The notes under the pieces were generated by a model. That model saw only the letters and a program-made list of their open reading frames with translations. It was not told where the DNA came from and searched no databases. This document shows positions 21,500-32,976 of a stretch of 64,000 nucleotides of DNA, piece by piece. Both the position numbers and the translations under genes were made by a program. The stretch is from Liopterus haemorrhoidalis (Eukaryota > Arthropoda > Insecta > Coleoptera > Dytiscidae), in the NCBI GenBank assembly GCA_963971575.1, contig OZ020616.1:15159575-15223574 (forward strand), read 5' to 3'. Within the stretch, counting starts at the first letter, position 1; every line of letters starts with the position of its first letter.

Positions 21500-23110
21500 A
21501 ATAGTTTAATACTAAGAGCTATCATTTAATTTTTCTAGTCTAAATTTAAATAATAAGCCATAATTAAAAAATTTCGATGAGCACATATTTGTTTATATTT
21601 TTAGGGGGATATGTTTTTTAGATGTTTTAGATTTTTCCTATGTGCGGGTCAAAGAGTTGTATAAGCATGCCAAATTTCAACTCTCTAGGTATAGCTGATT
21701 GGTTACAATTTTTACCGAACAGACAGAAGACAAAATTATGGTATAAGGGTTTATTGGTCATACCTACTGTCGCACCCGTAGGCCGCTATTTTTATTAAAT
21801 TAAATTTTTCATAATTTAATTTAAAATATAAAAACTTTTTATATTTCTTAAAATGTTGAGTGCCGCAACTTGCGAGTTCCAACATTCATTAACTCACTAA
21901 TCACCTGTCAACTGACCTGTTCAGAGTACATTCCGCTAGTGAATATATTTTTTACAAGTGTTTATTTAATAATTTGCGAATCTATCGCGATTTTAGTGAA
22001 GTTACACCTGCTGTGCTTCATTTAAATATTATCAGTGTATCTACACGAAGTCCAGGAACATCCAGGACCTGTCCAGAACCCAAGAACCTGTTTTTTGGGA
22101 CCAACCAGTGCCACATATGTAAAATTGGAATAAATATTCTACATATTTATAAGAATACAGCTACTGTAAGTCTGTTCCAATTTTACACACATTTTATTCA
22201 TTGTTAATTTAATATTATTTTATTTTTGTAACTTAAATTCAGTTTTGTTAACGCCTCTGTGCGATTTTGCATTAATTTTTTGTTCACACACGCTGATCTC
22301 TTGATCACGTGTGCTGATTAATTTTCATTTATTTAACATTTAGTAATTTTTGTAATATTATTAATTTGTTATTATCAGTGTATTTTTTATATTGTATTTT
22401 GTGGCACTGTATTTCATTTATGTGATACGTCCACCGTGTTGAGCACCGTTCTCCGCATTTTTGTCGCTTGAGTAGGGTTTTCAGAGACGTCGTGGGATTT
22501 TAGGTTTGGTTCCTCCATAGCCATTACTTGTGGGCCTAGGATTTTACCCGTCTCCACCCCAGCTTAGGGCTACCATTACCCTTGTGTTAGTCTCCTAGAG
22601 CAGCCCCTAGGAGCAGAAGAGTTTTTATCCCCTCTCCTTTCCTCTAGGTCGTCCGTGTCTTCCTCTGCGGCTCAACTCGGTGCGTTTGTGTCACATAACT
22701 CCGTATATCTTTCTATATTCCAGCCTTCTGCTGGTGGTCCTTCGAGGTGTCCGCCCCGAAGACCATTTGTGTGACTGTCTGGCCACCCTACCTTACTTAG
22801 GCGGGGAGCGGGCGCCACACCTACAAAACCCTAAAAATGGTGAGATACTTTTATTTAGGGGGGCATTACATTCGTAATAAGTTGGCAGCCTTAATAATTT
22901 TTCATCTCAGTATAAAGGCGCCATGCAAGAATGTCTGCCCCAGGCGCCAAAATATCACCGCACGGCCCTGGTCAAAATTAAGCAATTATTTTTACTAAGA
23001 TGCTAGAGACATCTGTTGACATAAACAGTAATTATCTCTTTACTCTGGTGGAAGCATAGAGATAGGTGTAAGGTATTTTTTAAACTGTGTTTTTTTAATA
23101 TTTTTAAAAC
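21500..23110. other. Unassigned intergenic sequence
   Basis: Mixed repeat-like sequence. The block at 22440-22870 is richer in G+C, with phrases such as CCTAGGAGCAG and CCCCGAAGACC, and resembles a retroelement 5' region. Short plus-strand frames at 21974-22207 and 22680-22877 show no domain, so no gene is called. Confidence 0.4.
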
Positions 23111-23118
23111 TAACTTAC

Positions 23119-23303
23119 CTGTTTTTTTGAGCCAAGGCAGACTCCCTAGTTGAAAGGGGCTTTGGATATACCTGTACGGGGCCTTTTTGATTTTCCATTT
23201 TCACGTAAGGAGTGTCTTTTGCTGGCAATTTACTATGTGTGTCCCAGTGTGGTTGGCCCAAAATGTCGTCGTCATCATCAAGGAGATTTTTAAGGATGTC
23301 CAT
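23119..23303 (-). CDS. Probable first coding exon, possibly an alternative N-terminus of the PDE10-like gene
   Basis: The ATG at 23303-23301 has good context (AAAAA-ATG-G). The exon encodes MDILKNLLDDDDDILGQPHW, then a hydrophilic stretch to STRESALAQKN, and closes with a consensus donor AACAG/GTAAG (GT 23118-23117). Its composition is protein-like rather than AT-biased noise, and no transposon family is recognised in it. It ends with two bases of a codon, the phase required to join the PDE10 exon at 9177-9412 and the same phase as the first exon at 13413. Splicing to 13413-13540 itself would hit a stop. It could equally be the first exon of an unrelated minus-strand gene whose other exons I missed. 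Confidence 0.5.
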
Positions 23304-23601
23304 TTTTTCTGTTTAATATGTATTTGTTATTAATTTTAATGTATAATTTACAAATAAAAAATCAATGTACAAAGGTTAAATGAAAAATAAATAAAACAAT
23401 ATTTGACATATGTACATAGGTATTTTGATTATAAAATGTTCAGCAACAAATAATTTTATTTTCTTTAATCCGCATCCATACTAACAGTGCCGGATTAAGA
23501 CCCACAGGGGCCTGCAGGCACTCAATTTTTTGAGACACCCTTAAAAAAAAAAAAGTTTGTTTGGTAAAAATACAAGATAAATATATTTTGATTATAATAT
23601 A

Positions 23602-24980
23602 CAGTGAATATATTTTTTAATGCAACATGTAATATGTCATTACTATGGATACAGTTTTTGACAGCAATATAAATCGTGTTCATTTTCATTTGCAACATAG
23701 ACAATTATTGTGTATACTTTTGCTCATTGCTGATTTAAAAATTAATCAACATGTATACAGATGAAGAAAAAATAATGATGGTAACTTGGTATAGCTCCCA
23801 AATGAGTTTAAGAGAAGTTTCTGCTGTATTTAGTGCAACTTATCCAGATCGGCCAATACCAAATCCCTCTACAATTTCAAGACTAGTTAATACATTTCAT
23901 CGCGAAGGATGTCTTAATTCAAAACATGATAAAAAAAAGAATAACATCCCACGTGCTTATAGAAGAGAAGCAGTTGGAAATATTATTACAAGTGGAAGAA
24001 AACAATCAAAATACTTTAAGATCAATTGGACAAACCGTTGGTGTCAGTATTGGATCTGTTTTTAATTTCTTAAAAAAAGAAAAGTTTTGATCATACAAAT
24101 TTCAAAATCATCAAGAATTGTTAGAAAGGGACGCAGCAGTACGTATGAATTTTTGTTTTGAAATGTTTGAAAAAATTAATCCCGACCCAACAATGCTTCA
24201 AAGAATTTTATTTACTAACGAAGCAACGTTTACTCTAAATGGTGAAGTGCAAAGACAAAATTTTAGGTACTGGAGTCGAGAAAATTTACATTTGTTTCAC
24301 TCCTCCCAAACTCAAAGGCCGCAAAAATTAAATGTTTGGGCAGGGATAATAGGAACCAATATTATAGGGTTTTTTTATTGACGGTAACCTTAATGACCCA
24401 AAATATCTAGCACTTTTGCAAAACCAAATATTACCTGCGTTGCGAAACCTGAATATTAATGGACAAGTATGATGGCGCACAAGTCCATTATTCTAGAATA
24501 GTTAAAGAATATTTACATAGAACTTTCCCAAATAGCTAGATTGGAAGAGGAGGGTCGATGAATTGGCCAGCGAGATCTCCGGATTTGGCACCCAATGATT
24601 TTTTTTATTGGGGATATTTAAAGGCCAAAGTATATAATGGAGAACTTAGGGATGTTGCTGAACTGCAAGACAAAATTGTTCAAGCATCCAACAATATACC
24701 TCAAGAGCAATTGCTGAATGTTTTGAATCATATTTATGATCGCTTAACATTTTGTATCCAAGTAAACGGAGAAACTTTTGAACATTTATTATAAGTTTTT
24801 ATTAGTTATTTATTTATTATTTTTTATTTTATTTGTATTTTCAATAAAATATTTTGATTTTGCTAGTAAATATGGATTTTTCTATGTTGCAAATGAAAAT
24901 GAACACGATTTATATTACTGTCAAAAACTGTATCCATGGTAATGACATAGTACATGTTGCATTAAAAAATATATTCACTG
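23602..24980 (+). mobile_element. Tc1/mariner-superfamily transposon with 99-bp TIRs and decayed transposase
   Basis: 23602-23700 and 24882-24980 are inverted repeats of 99 bp with only a few differences, starting CAGTGAATATATTTTTTAAT. TA flanks both ends (23600-23601, 24981-24982). The coding remnant (23751-24794, frameshifted) has an N-terminal HTH of the DUF4817 type (TDEEKIMMVTWYSSQMSLRE). A catalytic region follows: LFTNEATFTLNG (canonical first Asp replaced by Asn), YDGAQVHYSRIVKEYL (second Asp) and WPARSPDLAPNDFFYWGYLK (third Asp block). Several frameshifts and stops make it non-functional. Confidence 0.88.
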
Positions 24981-24990
24981 TATAAATATA

Positions 24991-25316
24991 GTGCGTTCGA
25001 AGGTGAGTTTGCAGTACAGGGCATATGGAGTAGTTCTTTTTCATACTCTCTAATGGGTTTACATAATGACGCTATCCTTTTGTTGCTTGTCGACGTTGCC
25101 AGCTCTAAAATGCGCTGATCTGTGAAGACGCAGTATTCTACAAATGGTCATTTGTTTTTGTTGAGTGTTATTTTGAGTTTTATAAGAGCTGATTTTTGTA
25201 AATCATACAAGTTTTTTATATTATTATAATTGACACATTTGACACTTTTACAACATTTGGCAACAGCGCTCCCATTTGCCATAAGAGCTATACTGCAAAC
25301 TCACCTTTGAACGCAG
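24991..25316. mobile_element. MITE with GTGCGTTCGAAGGTGAGTTT ends
   Basis: The left end GTGCGTTCGAAGGTGAGTTT (then GCAGTA) is mirrored by TACTGCAAACTCACCTTTGA on the right, closing ACGCAG. TATA flanks both sides (24987-24990, 25317-25320). It is 326 bp, non-coding, and sits directly beside the Tc1/mariner element. Confidence 0.75.
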
Positions 25317-25639
25317 TATATTACAATAGTCAATAATATCATTAAACTTAAACATAAAATTATATCACTGATTTATATTTTTCACTTTAAATTATTTCTT
25401 TAATAGACATTAAATGTTTCTTTTTCGGAATCATTTACTTACAAAATTATTCAGAATATCTTGGAAGTCTATTTTTTGCAGAACATCGTATTCAATGCCC
25501 AAAATAGCAAGTGAGCTTAATCTTTTTTGTATCATGGATGATCAACAATTTTTCAAAAATTTTAACATCGAAAAGCTTCGCTCGGCAGTAGCATTGGTTC
25601 AAATGATAAGGCTGCGGTTACAGTGGAAGCGTGGTCGCG

Positions 25640-25800
25640 CGAACTGTAAGTCGCGCGTACTCGACCGTATTCGGACGACTGATTCAAGCGAGTAGAAATA
25701 GTCATGTGTGGTTACTGTAGAAGCTTATCAATCGCGCGAAAGTATGCTCGTACTCGACCGTATTCGGGCGACTGATTTAAGCGTGTAGAAGTACACATCT
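25640..25800 (+). repeat. Direct tandem duplication of a 42-bp GC-rich motif
   Basis: CGTACTCGACCGTATTCGGA at 25658 and again at 25749 (one change), each followed by CGACTGATT-AAGCG-GTAGAA. The surrounding sequence is rich in TCGCGCG. It may be the 5' terminal region of the Harbinger-type element whose MADF remnant follows. Confidence 0.6.
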
Positions 25801-25928
25801 GTGTATTATAAATCGTGCGAATAGCTGAATTCAAACTTGTTTGTTTTCTTCGCCCGAGTATGCTTTCTACGTACAGTTCTAATCTCCGTACAGTCCACTT
25901 GTTCTACTTGCTCTGTAGTACAGTCTGA

Positions 25929-26100
25929 ATGAATATTGCGAAATTAATATTTTTAGTTTTTGATCGAAGATCATTATGGGATCAAAAATGTAAAACTTAC
26001 CATAACTGTGATCAATCACGTAAATTATGGGATGAAGTGGCGACTGATTTAAAAGTTAGCGATAAGGAGAAATATTTATTTTTTACATATTCTAAACATA
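25929..26100 (+). pseudogene. MADF-domain gene fragment (Harbinger-associated)
   Basis: The frame MNIAKLIFLVFDRRSLWDQK continues as KLWDEVATDLKVS, the first helices of a MADF (Myb/SANT-like) DNA-binding domain. PIF/Harbinger elements carry such a gene beside the nuclease. It breaks off where a hAT-like end (AGTGGTTCTCAACCGATGGT, 26139) begins, so only the first 60 residues survive. Confidence 0.65.
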
Positions 26101-26370
26101 ATAAAAAACAAAACACCGTATGCATGGTTTACATTAGTGGTTCTCAACCGATGGTACGCATATCACTAGAGGTACCTGAAAGAAGACTTGGTGGTACGTG
26201 AATAACAGTGACGTATTTTTTTAATTAAAGTAATGATGAAAAAAAATATATAAAATTACTCTTATCAAAGGTGAATTGTGTCACAAAATTACTACAAAAA
26301 AATACTGCACATACTTAGAAACCTAAAGAATGGTATTAGAAATTCGATTTTTTTTAAAATTTAATTGCCT

Positions 26371-26495
26371 TTGCTGCTGTGGCAATTAGCCAGGACAATT
26401 TTTATCTGAGAAAATTTCCATGACTGTACGGGATTCGAATCCGAGACCTTCGCAACGCAGAGCACATGTGTTACCATTATGCTACACCAGTCGGC
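26371..26495 (-). repeat. tRNA-derived SINE, minus copy
   Basis: On the minus strand the copy runs from GCCGACTGGTGTAGCATAAT through an A-box-like segment and a B box (GGATTCGAATCC as its complement) to the body AAAAATTGTCCTGGC. It is the same family as 12917 and 42919. Confidence 0.8.
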
Positions 26496-26499
26496 AAAA

Positions 26500-27300
26500 T
26501 TCGAATTAAAATTAAAGAAAATATATTTCTAACATAAAATTTATTTTTTAAGCTCCTAGATTAACAAACGATAAATTATTTACACCGATGACAGTGATGA
26601 CTACAAAGCAAAGTTTGTCCTACACACTCAGCATGCCGCCTTAACTTATTATATACCTGCGAAACTCTGCAATGTGTGAAAATTCACATCAATTTTTTCT
26701 TTGCACATCACTTTGATTCGACTTCCTATTATTTTGTTGATTATTTTGATCCGTCTTTTGAATCATATCATTTGGATTTCTTTTTTTTATGATTCTGAAC
26801 CCGGTTCCGCCAAATTACAGGTCAGCCGGACCTGAATTATATCGTTTTCTATAAACATCATTGACAAATGAGTTAATTACAACTGAGTTAGACAGTAAAA
26901 AATAAAGTCTTGCTATAAAATTTATATTTATTGTCATATTTTTTATTATCCATTGTTTATAAGTATTATTATTGCAATTAAAATATCGAACAATAGAAAA
27001 TAATAGTCAATAATATCATTATCAAATGTTGCATATTTTTATTTATTTATTATTTTTTAAACACAACACTGGATATTTTGCACAATTTCGCATTATCTTT
27101 TATCTAAAGCTGCGTTCAGAGCTCTTAAATTAGTCGACTATAGGCTATGACTTGTGCATTGTTGGTTGTCACGTGATGTTCTGTGGTTCTCACTGACAAG
27201 TTTGTCATAAGGTAACCTGAGCAACCGTTCAGAGCTCTAAATTTAATACGTTATACGTTGTCGACTGTCAATAGTTTTCCAAACTTATAGTTAATGAGAA
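26500..27300. other. AT-rich spacer with no supportable gene
   Basis: Contains a repeated GTTCAGAGCTCT-AAATT motif at about 27114 and 27229, probably the two sides of a small element. Nothing coding. Confidence 0.45.
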
Positions 27301-27665
27301 AGGACTGTCAGAATAGACAAATCAAGAAGCGCAGGGAGATATAACGAGGTCAGAACTATAGGGGTACCAAGCTACTTGAAGGGCGAAAGAGGAAGGTCAG
27401 GAGGGAGGGTTAGGAGGATTGCCAGGCTAAGGTGCGGGAATGAAGAGAGAGGAAATAGATATTGGAGGAAACAGGAGGATAAGACGTGCAGGATGTGTGG
27501 GGAGGAGGAAGAAGATATAGAGCACCTCGCGAAGAGGTGTAGGGAGATAACAGTGTGGTCGGGGAGCACATTAGACCTGTTGCACGAAGATGGAAGGGGG
27601 GAGAGGTGGGCGAGGGAATTAGAGGCAAGAAGGATTGAGATTGGGGAAGGATAACAGAAAGGGGC
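27300..27665 (+). pseudogene. Non-LTR retrotransposon C-terminal fragment (zinc-knuckle tail)
   Basis: A purine-rich frame reads IARLRCGNEERGNRYW and then CRMCGEEEEDIEHLAKRC. This is the Cys/His C-terminal motif of a LINE family common in arthropods. The diverged stop-ridden counterpart at 31592-31865 (IAKFRCGNEEWATSS) belongs to the same family. The strong G+A bias contrasts with host sequence. The RT domain is absent. Confidence 0.7.
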
Positions 27666-27898
27666 AAAGGAAGGAAGGAAGGGGGCTGAGGGTATCTGGA
27701 AATGGGGAGGAAGAAAGGGATATAGGAGGAGGGGTGAAGAAATGGTTGGATGGGAAGAGAATGGCATAAAATAAATAGTAATGTAAATTAATGTAATGTG
27801 ATGTATGTTTAATAGGACGTTGGGATGTTGATAGGAGATATATGTTTTATAATTGCAATAAATACCCTAAACACCGAAAGATCGAGGAGAAATAAAGG

Positions 27899-27998
<100 letters not shown>

Positions 27999-27999
27999 T

Positions 28000-28330
28000 A
28001 TAGTTAGTGAGTTGTTTTAATGAGACAGACATATAAACACGTTGGCTATCTCAGTCTACATCGTAGGGAACGTTTAAATTGTATGCCTTTACATAACCTA
28101 ACAAAATGTCATCACGCCGATTACAACAAATCTCGCGCAAAATTATAACAGTAAAAATGATCAATTTAGGTAATTAGATTAAGTTTAGTTAGTAAAAATA
28201 TAAGACAGCAGAATTAGGAAAACGATAATAGATAATATTTAACAAACCCACCGTAGTTGGTTTAAAGACAAAGAGATGTCGCTCTATATGTAACGTACTA
28301 ATTTATTTAGCTGTAAAAGCTGTCTTGAAC
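28000..28330. other. Spacer without recognised feature
   Basis: No frame, inverted repeat or RNA motif could be supported between the microsatellite and the hAT remnant. Confidence 0.4.
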
Positions 28331-28399
28331 GTTAAAACTATCTACATACTAAACTAGGGTTGCCATAAATCTCTCATCCGATATCGGGACACTGGCATA

Positions 28400-29212
28400 A
28401 ATTTCACAGCCATCCAGACCCGGTTACAAGGTAAAGATGTTACGATTATTCAAGCTCGGACACTTCATTTAGCCTTCCAAGTTAAATTAGACTTATTATT
28501 AGATCTTCACTCATCTTTCACAGCATCTCCAAAAATTGAGTGTGGATTTTAAATTGCGTTTTGAGGATTTAGAGAACATGGTTTCAGATTGGATTATCGC
28601 ACCCTTTTCTGCAGATGTTGAAAACATCGAAAGTAATATACAAGATGAACTTATTGAATTGTCAGTTGATCTTGAAGCTAAAACGCTTTTTAAAAATACT
28701 ATTTTAAGTTACTTTTGGACAAATGTAAATGTTATACAGAAATATCCAAAACTTTAGGAAATGGTAGTTCCCTTTTTGGTAGCATTTCAAAGCTTGTATA
28801 TGGTTGAGGCTGGTTTTAGTCATTTTAATTCCATCCTGACAAAACAGAGAAACAAGTTAGATCTAGAATTCCATGGCGGTTTAAGGCTGAAATGAAATAA
28901 TTTTGAACCAGTCATTGCTAATATTGCAAAGAGTCACCAACCACACCCGTCACATTGACAATGACAGTAAATTTTATTTAATAATATTATTGTATTGCAT
29001 CTGATTAGATATAATTTATATTAGATAAATGTAATATAAATAAAATTTTAAAAAACATTGTTAAATAAACAATATAAGAATATATCACATAAGCGTATTT
29101 TTTGCTGGTCCTATTATAATAACGTAATTGTAAAAAAGAGGGGGTCGATAAGATATCGAGAAACTCATCTGGGGGTCGACGGTCAAAAAAATTTGGGTAC
29201 CCCTGTCCTAAA
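28400..29212 (+). pseudogene. hAT transposase C-terminal remnant and right end
   Basis: The frame 28536-28757 (FKLRFEDLENMVSDWIIAPF) and, past a stop, VPFLVAFQSLYMVEAGFSHF, then LTKQRNKLDLEFHGGLRLK match the C-terminal half of ZBED5/SCAND3-like hAT transposases. The segment ends in AAATTTGGGTACCCCTG at about 29196-29212, a typical hAT end (CAGGGGTACCCAAAT inverted). The left end was not found. Confidence 0.7.
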
Positions 29213-29277
29213 TGTACTTGTTTTTTTTTTTTAATATAAAAATACATATTTAGATTGTTAGCATTTTAAAGGCAATT

Positions 29278-30717
29278 CATATCAAAAATAATTGCTTTTC
29301 CGACACACTAAAATTGACAAAAGTTTTGCCTATTTTTAATATAGGTGATACAGACAACCTCAACAACTACAGACCCATATCTATACTTCCTATCTTTTCC
29401 AAAACTTTTGAAAAAATTCTCTATAAACAAATAACTCAACATTTCACCAATCATAATTTATTTTCCAATAGTCAATATGGGTTCAGAAGCAACTTAAGCA
29501 CAACTCATGCAATTTTAGAATTCATTAGCTGTACATCTGACGCACTCGAATCGGGCGAATATTGTCTCAGTACTTTTCTTGACCTAAGCAAAGCTTTTGA
29601 TCATATTTCTCACAACATTTTACTAGACAAACTTCCCTTTTATGGTTTTGATGTCAATAACTGTGCCTTGCTTAAATCCTTTTTATCAAATCGACAGCAG
29701 TTTACCCAAATTGGCAGTAACAAATCAAAACCCCTTCCTCTTCTTCTCGGCGTTCCCCAAGGCTCAGTACTTGGCCCACTACTATTTCTAATATATATTA
29801 ATGACTTCTCCTCCTTCATGGATTCTAAATCAATACTTTATTCGGATGATACAACCAAATTGACTACAAACTCTAATTTAAACAGACTTCAATCTGAAAA
29901 TCTTTCACTAATCGACAGAGCAAATTCCTGGTTCACCAGCAATAAACTATCCTTGAACACTACCAAGTCCCAAAGCTTACTCATAACCACTAAGGCACAT
30001 GACTATGACAATCCCCCGTATGTAAGTTTCCTTAGTTTACATGTAGATCCTCATCTAAGATGGGACCAACAACAGAGTTTCTGAGCCGTAATCTAAGGTC
30101 TATCATATATCTAATTAGAAAACTAAAACTAGAGGTGAGTATAGATGTGGTTCTAAAAGCTTACTTTTCCCTTTTCCACTCCCAGTTAAGCTATGGTTTA
30201 TTAATCTGGGGATATTCACCAGCTGCCAAAAGAGTTTTTGCCGTACAGCGTAAGGTTGTAAGAATTATTGCTTCTGCTACTTTTCAAGCCGACTGTCGTG
30301 ATCTTTTTGTAAAATTCAATATAATGTCCCTACCTTCCCTTTTCATCTTTTACTGCGTACTACATATTCACCAAAATCTAAAAAAATTTCCAACCTGCAG
30401 TAAAACCCACTGCCATAATACTCGGTTAAAAAACAATATTCGTGGTAACTTCTTACGCCTTAACAAATCGAGGAACCATCAATTATTTTTCAATTAAATT
30501 TTTTAACCTTATACCTGTGGAAATTAGAGAACTACCACCCAAAAGTATCCACGAAAAAATCAAAGTTATTCTGACTGTAAATCCCATGTATAGCTTCGAT
30601 GAATTCGATAACTTTAGTTTTAAATAACTTATATTTTATGTAAATGACTGACTAGTAAAGTTACCATGTAATAGTATTTAGTCAATAAACATTATTATTA
30701 TTATTATTATTATTATT
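29278..30717 (+). mobile_element. CR1/Jockey-like LINE, RT to 3' end, 5'-truncated
   Basis: The RT domain is nearly complete: DNLNNYRPISILPIFSKTFE, then LDLSKAFDHISHNILLDKL, QGSVLGPLLFLIYINDF and the catalytic box YSDDTT (usual FADDT). A frameshift at about 30070 moves the reading frame. The thumb continues as SQLSYGLLIWGYSPAAKRV and QRKVVRIIASATF, and a second frameshift near 30470 leads to a stop at about 30625. It ends with an (ATT)n tail at 30690-30717. The 5' part, including the endonuclease, is missing. Confidence 0.85.
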
Positions 30718-30742
30718 GATAGTCAATATTATGATATTAATG

Positions 30743-31300
30743 GAGTTGCTAACGTAAGAGTTTTCTCTAACTCGAGTTAAAATCATTTGTTTTTGTATTG
30801 TCAACTGACAATAACTGAAGCGCCTCTAGTGAGATTTTGAGAAACTGACGGTTGTAGGATAGTCGAGTTTGTTTACTGTTGTTTTCATAGCAAGTTTTTA
30901 AAAAAATGTCTTTAAAATTGCAAAAAAAATTAAATACAACGTGAATTGTTGTGTTTATCTTTGCAATGCAAAAGTAGGTCGTGATAGAGACCTAAGTTTT
31001 CATCGTGTTCCGAAACGTGGCAAAAAAGCCTTATTACCTTCAATTATAACCCTAGAGGTTACTTGGGCACTGAGAAAACGGAAAATTTCATTTAACGCAA
31101 CCCTCATATTGAATAATAAATTAATTTCAATAAATATCACATGAAGATACCATTGAACCTGTCAAAAATATCCTACCAAAGTCATCCATGATGTAAAATG
31201 CAGTAGCGCCTCTATCGGTAGTGTCAGATGTCCATATTACACCATACAAAAACAAATGATTTTAACTCGAGTTAGGGATAATTCTGACGTTAGCAACCGG
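30743..31300 (+). mobile_element. MITE carrying a THAP-domain fragment
   Basis: The ends are inverted: GTTGCTAACGTAAGAGTTTT, TCTCTAACTCGAGTTAAAAT and TTGTTTTTGTAT on the left, and the reverse complement of the same blocks up to ACGTTAGCAAC on the right. Inside, 30941-31144 encodes NCCVYLCNAKVGRDRDLSFH, then RVPKRGKK, the N-terminal half of a THAP zinc finger. P-type and related transposases begin with THAP, so this may be an internally deleted P-like element. A miniature relative is at 31342-31490. Confidence 0.65.
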
Positions 31301-31341
31301 CCATAAGTCAATAGTAATATTAAACAAGTTACATTTAGGGC

Positions 31342-31490
31342 CGATCGCTAAAGAGAGTTAAATTTTTAACTCGAGTTATGATATGTTTCTATGAAAAAAT
31401 TAATGGAAAGAAGAATGTTAATGTATACTGTTTTAATTCAAGTTAAGTATAACTCGAGTTATTTAATTTGTTTTCTAGCAATCGGGTATT
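31342..31490. repeat. Miniature relative of the GTTGCTAAC element
   Basis: GCCGATCGCTAAAGAGAGTT and TTAACTCGAGTTAT on the left, and ATAACTCGAGTTAT with TTTTCTAGCAATCGGG on the right, form inverted ends around about 80 bp of AT-rich spacer. Confidence 0.5.
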
Positions 31491-31591
31491 AGTAAACGTA
31501 TTACATACAATTATTATTTTTATTCATCTTTGGGTTAGAGGGGCGCAAGTTAGACACTTGCCACAGGCGCTTCATACCCTCGTTACGGCCC

Positions 31592-31865
31592 TGATAGCTA
31601 AATTCAGATGTGGAAACGAGGAATGGGCAACTAGTTCTGTATGAAGGAAGAGGAATAGCTCTGCTAGAAAGAACCCGAGACTATACTTCAGAATCTGTGA
31701 AGAACTGATATCTGAGAACAGGGACCATTTACAGGTTCTGGGAGAACATGGAGAAGGAAATGATTGTATGCAAATAATATTAAATACAAGGATATGACAA
31801 AATGTATTTACACAATGTAAATATTTAGGTAGATTTTAGGCCGAAAGGCAATAAAATAAATAATT
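31592..31865 (+). pseudogene. LINE 3'-end fragment
   Basis: IAKFRCGNEEWATSS corresponds to the zinc-knuckle tail at 27300-27665. The end GGCCGAAAGGCAATAAAATA (about 31838) is typical of the 3' terminus of such elements. Stops are frequent. Confidence 0.6.
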
Positions 31866-31888
31866 TTTTTTTCTTATAAATACATAAT

Positions 31889-31980
31889 CAGTGATGGTCG
31901 CGTAAATTACATGGTGTAATTTACCTCTTTGTTTACGCGTTAACAATTGTAAAGTAAACAAAAAAATCATGTTAAGAATG
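31889..31980 (+). repeat. End fragment of the CAGTGATGG hAT family
   Basis: CAGTGATGGTCGCGTAAATT, then ACATGGTGTAATTTACCTC, repeats the left end of the hAT at 51572. The other end is not evident. Confidence 0.65.
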
Positions 31981-32459
31981 TAAGCAATGATTTGCACATG
32001 CGCAATAATTTGAATTACAGTATTTTACAGCAGGATAATTACATATGCAGCAGGATAAGAAAAGTATTGAAGAGAATTAAGCGGATTTTTGTTTTATATT
32101 TTTTTTTTTGTAATAAAAATATTTAATATCTTGTTGTAGGATATTTATATTTAGAAGTAGAATGAACGAATTAAACGTATTTGAATTTTTTTTTTACTAG
32201 TCCTATTTTACTATAAAATCCAGATATACTTATTCCGAAAATCTGGCAACTTTACACTGTTGTGAAAAAACTAAAGCCTGGTTTATATGGGTCCATAACT
32301 TATGCATGGTATAAGCATAATGTTGAGTACAAAGGGGTGTCACTGTTCTGAACATCTGTTTTTAATAAACAGAACAGAGTATTGTGATTCTTATTTTACG
32401 CCTGTACTATGGTTCTATAATAAATGAGGCTTTAGACTCATTTTCTTACTACATACATG

Positions 32460-32696
32460 CAGAGCCGGCGCAAGGGTCTGCGGCGCCCGTAGGTAAGATT
32501 TAATTTAGCGCCCCCCCCCCCCAGGTCAACAAAAAAAAAAAGGTCCTCACTTTAAAATTTTAAGTGAAGACTAAAAAAAAAGGTCCTCATTTCTCAATTT
32601 CAAGTGAAGACCTAAAAAAAAAAGGTCTTCACTTCTAAAATTTCGAATCTCACGTCAGCGCCCCCCTCGAAGTGGCACCCGCATGCCCGGGCTCTG
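32460..32696. mobile_element. hAT MITE with CAGAGCC ends and G/C-runs
   Basis: The ends CAGAGCCGGCG and CCCGGGCTCTG are inverted. The target duplication is CATACATG/CATACAGG (32452-32459, 32697-32704; 7 of 8). The interior contains three tandem AAAAAAGGTC(C/T)TCACTT modules and a C13 run, the same internal architecture as 8341-8600. Confidence 0.85.
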
Positions 32697-32854
32697 CATA
32701 CAGGTAAAAACTTTTTAGATATGACGAGTCTTTTGAACCACAAATGATTTATTATAATTTGATACTGCATACGGAAGTTATTTATGACTCAACCAAACTT
32801 TAAGCCTTTAAAGATTTAATAGTAATAATTTGATTTCTTTTGTTTTAATTATTT

Positions 32855-32860
32855 TTATTT
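32855..32860 (-). terminator. Candidate polyadenylation signal of the ashwin-like gene
   Basis: AATAAA on the minus strand, about 120 nt beyond the stop codon at 32977, within a plausible 3' UTR. Confidence 0.55.
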
Positions 32861-32976
32861 ATATTCAAAAACGAGCATATACAGTTTTCCACAAGTGTAC
32901 AATTACATTAGAAACATAAAAACAATATTTGTAAACTTAAAATTAAAATACTTCATTATATCGCAAATATTGCGGT

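Noticed and set aside
26371..26495. True tRNA gene
   Set aside because: B box and A-box-like motifs are present, but the acceptor stem does not pair and the sequence recurs as a dispersed repeat with a non-tRNA body.
27372..27767. Minus-strand Pro/Ser/Leu-rich open frames
   Set aside because: They arise from the purine bias of the LINE tail on the opposite strand; the plus frame has the CysHis motif.
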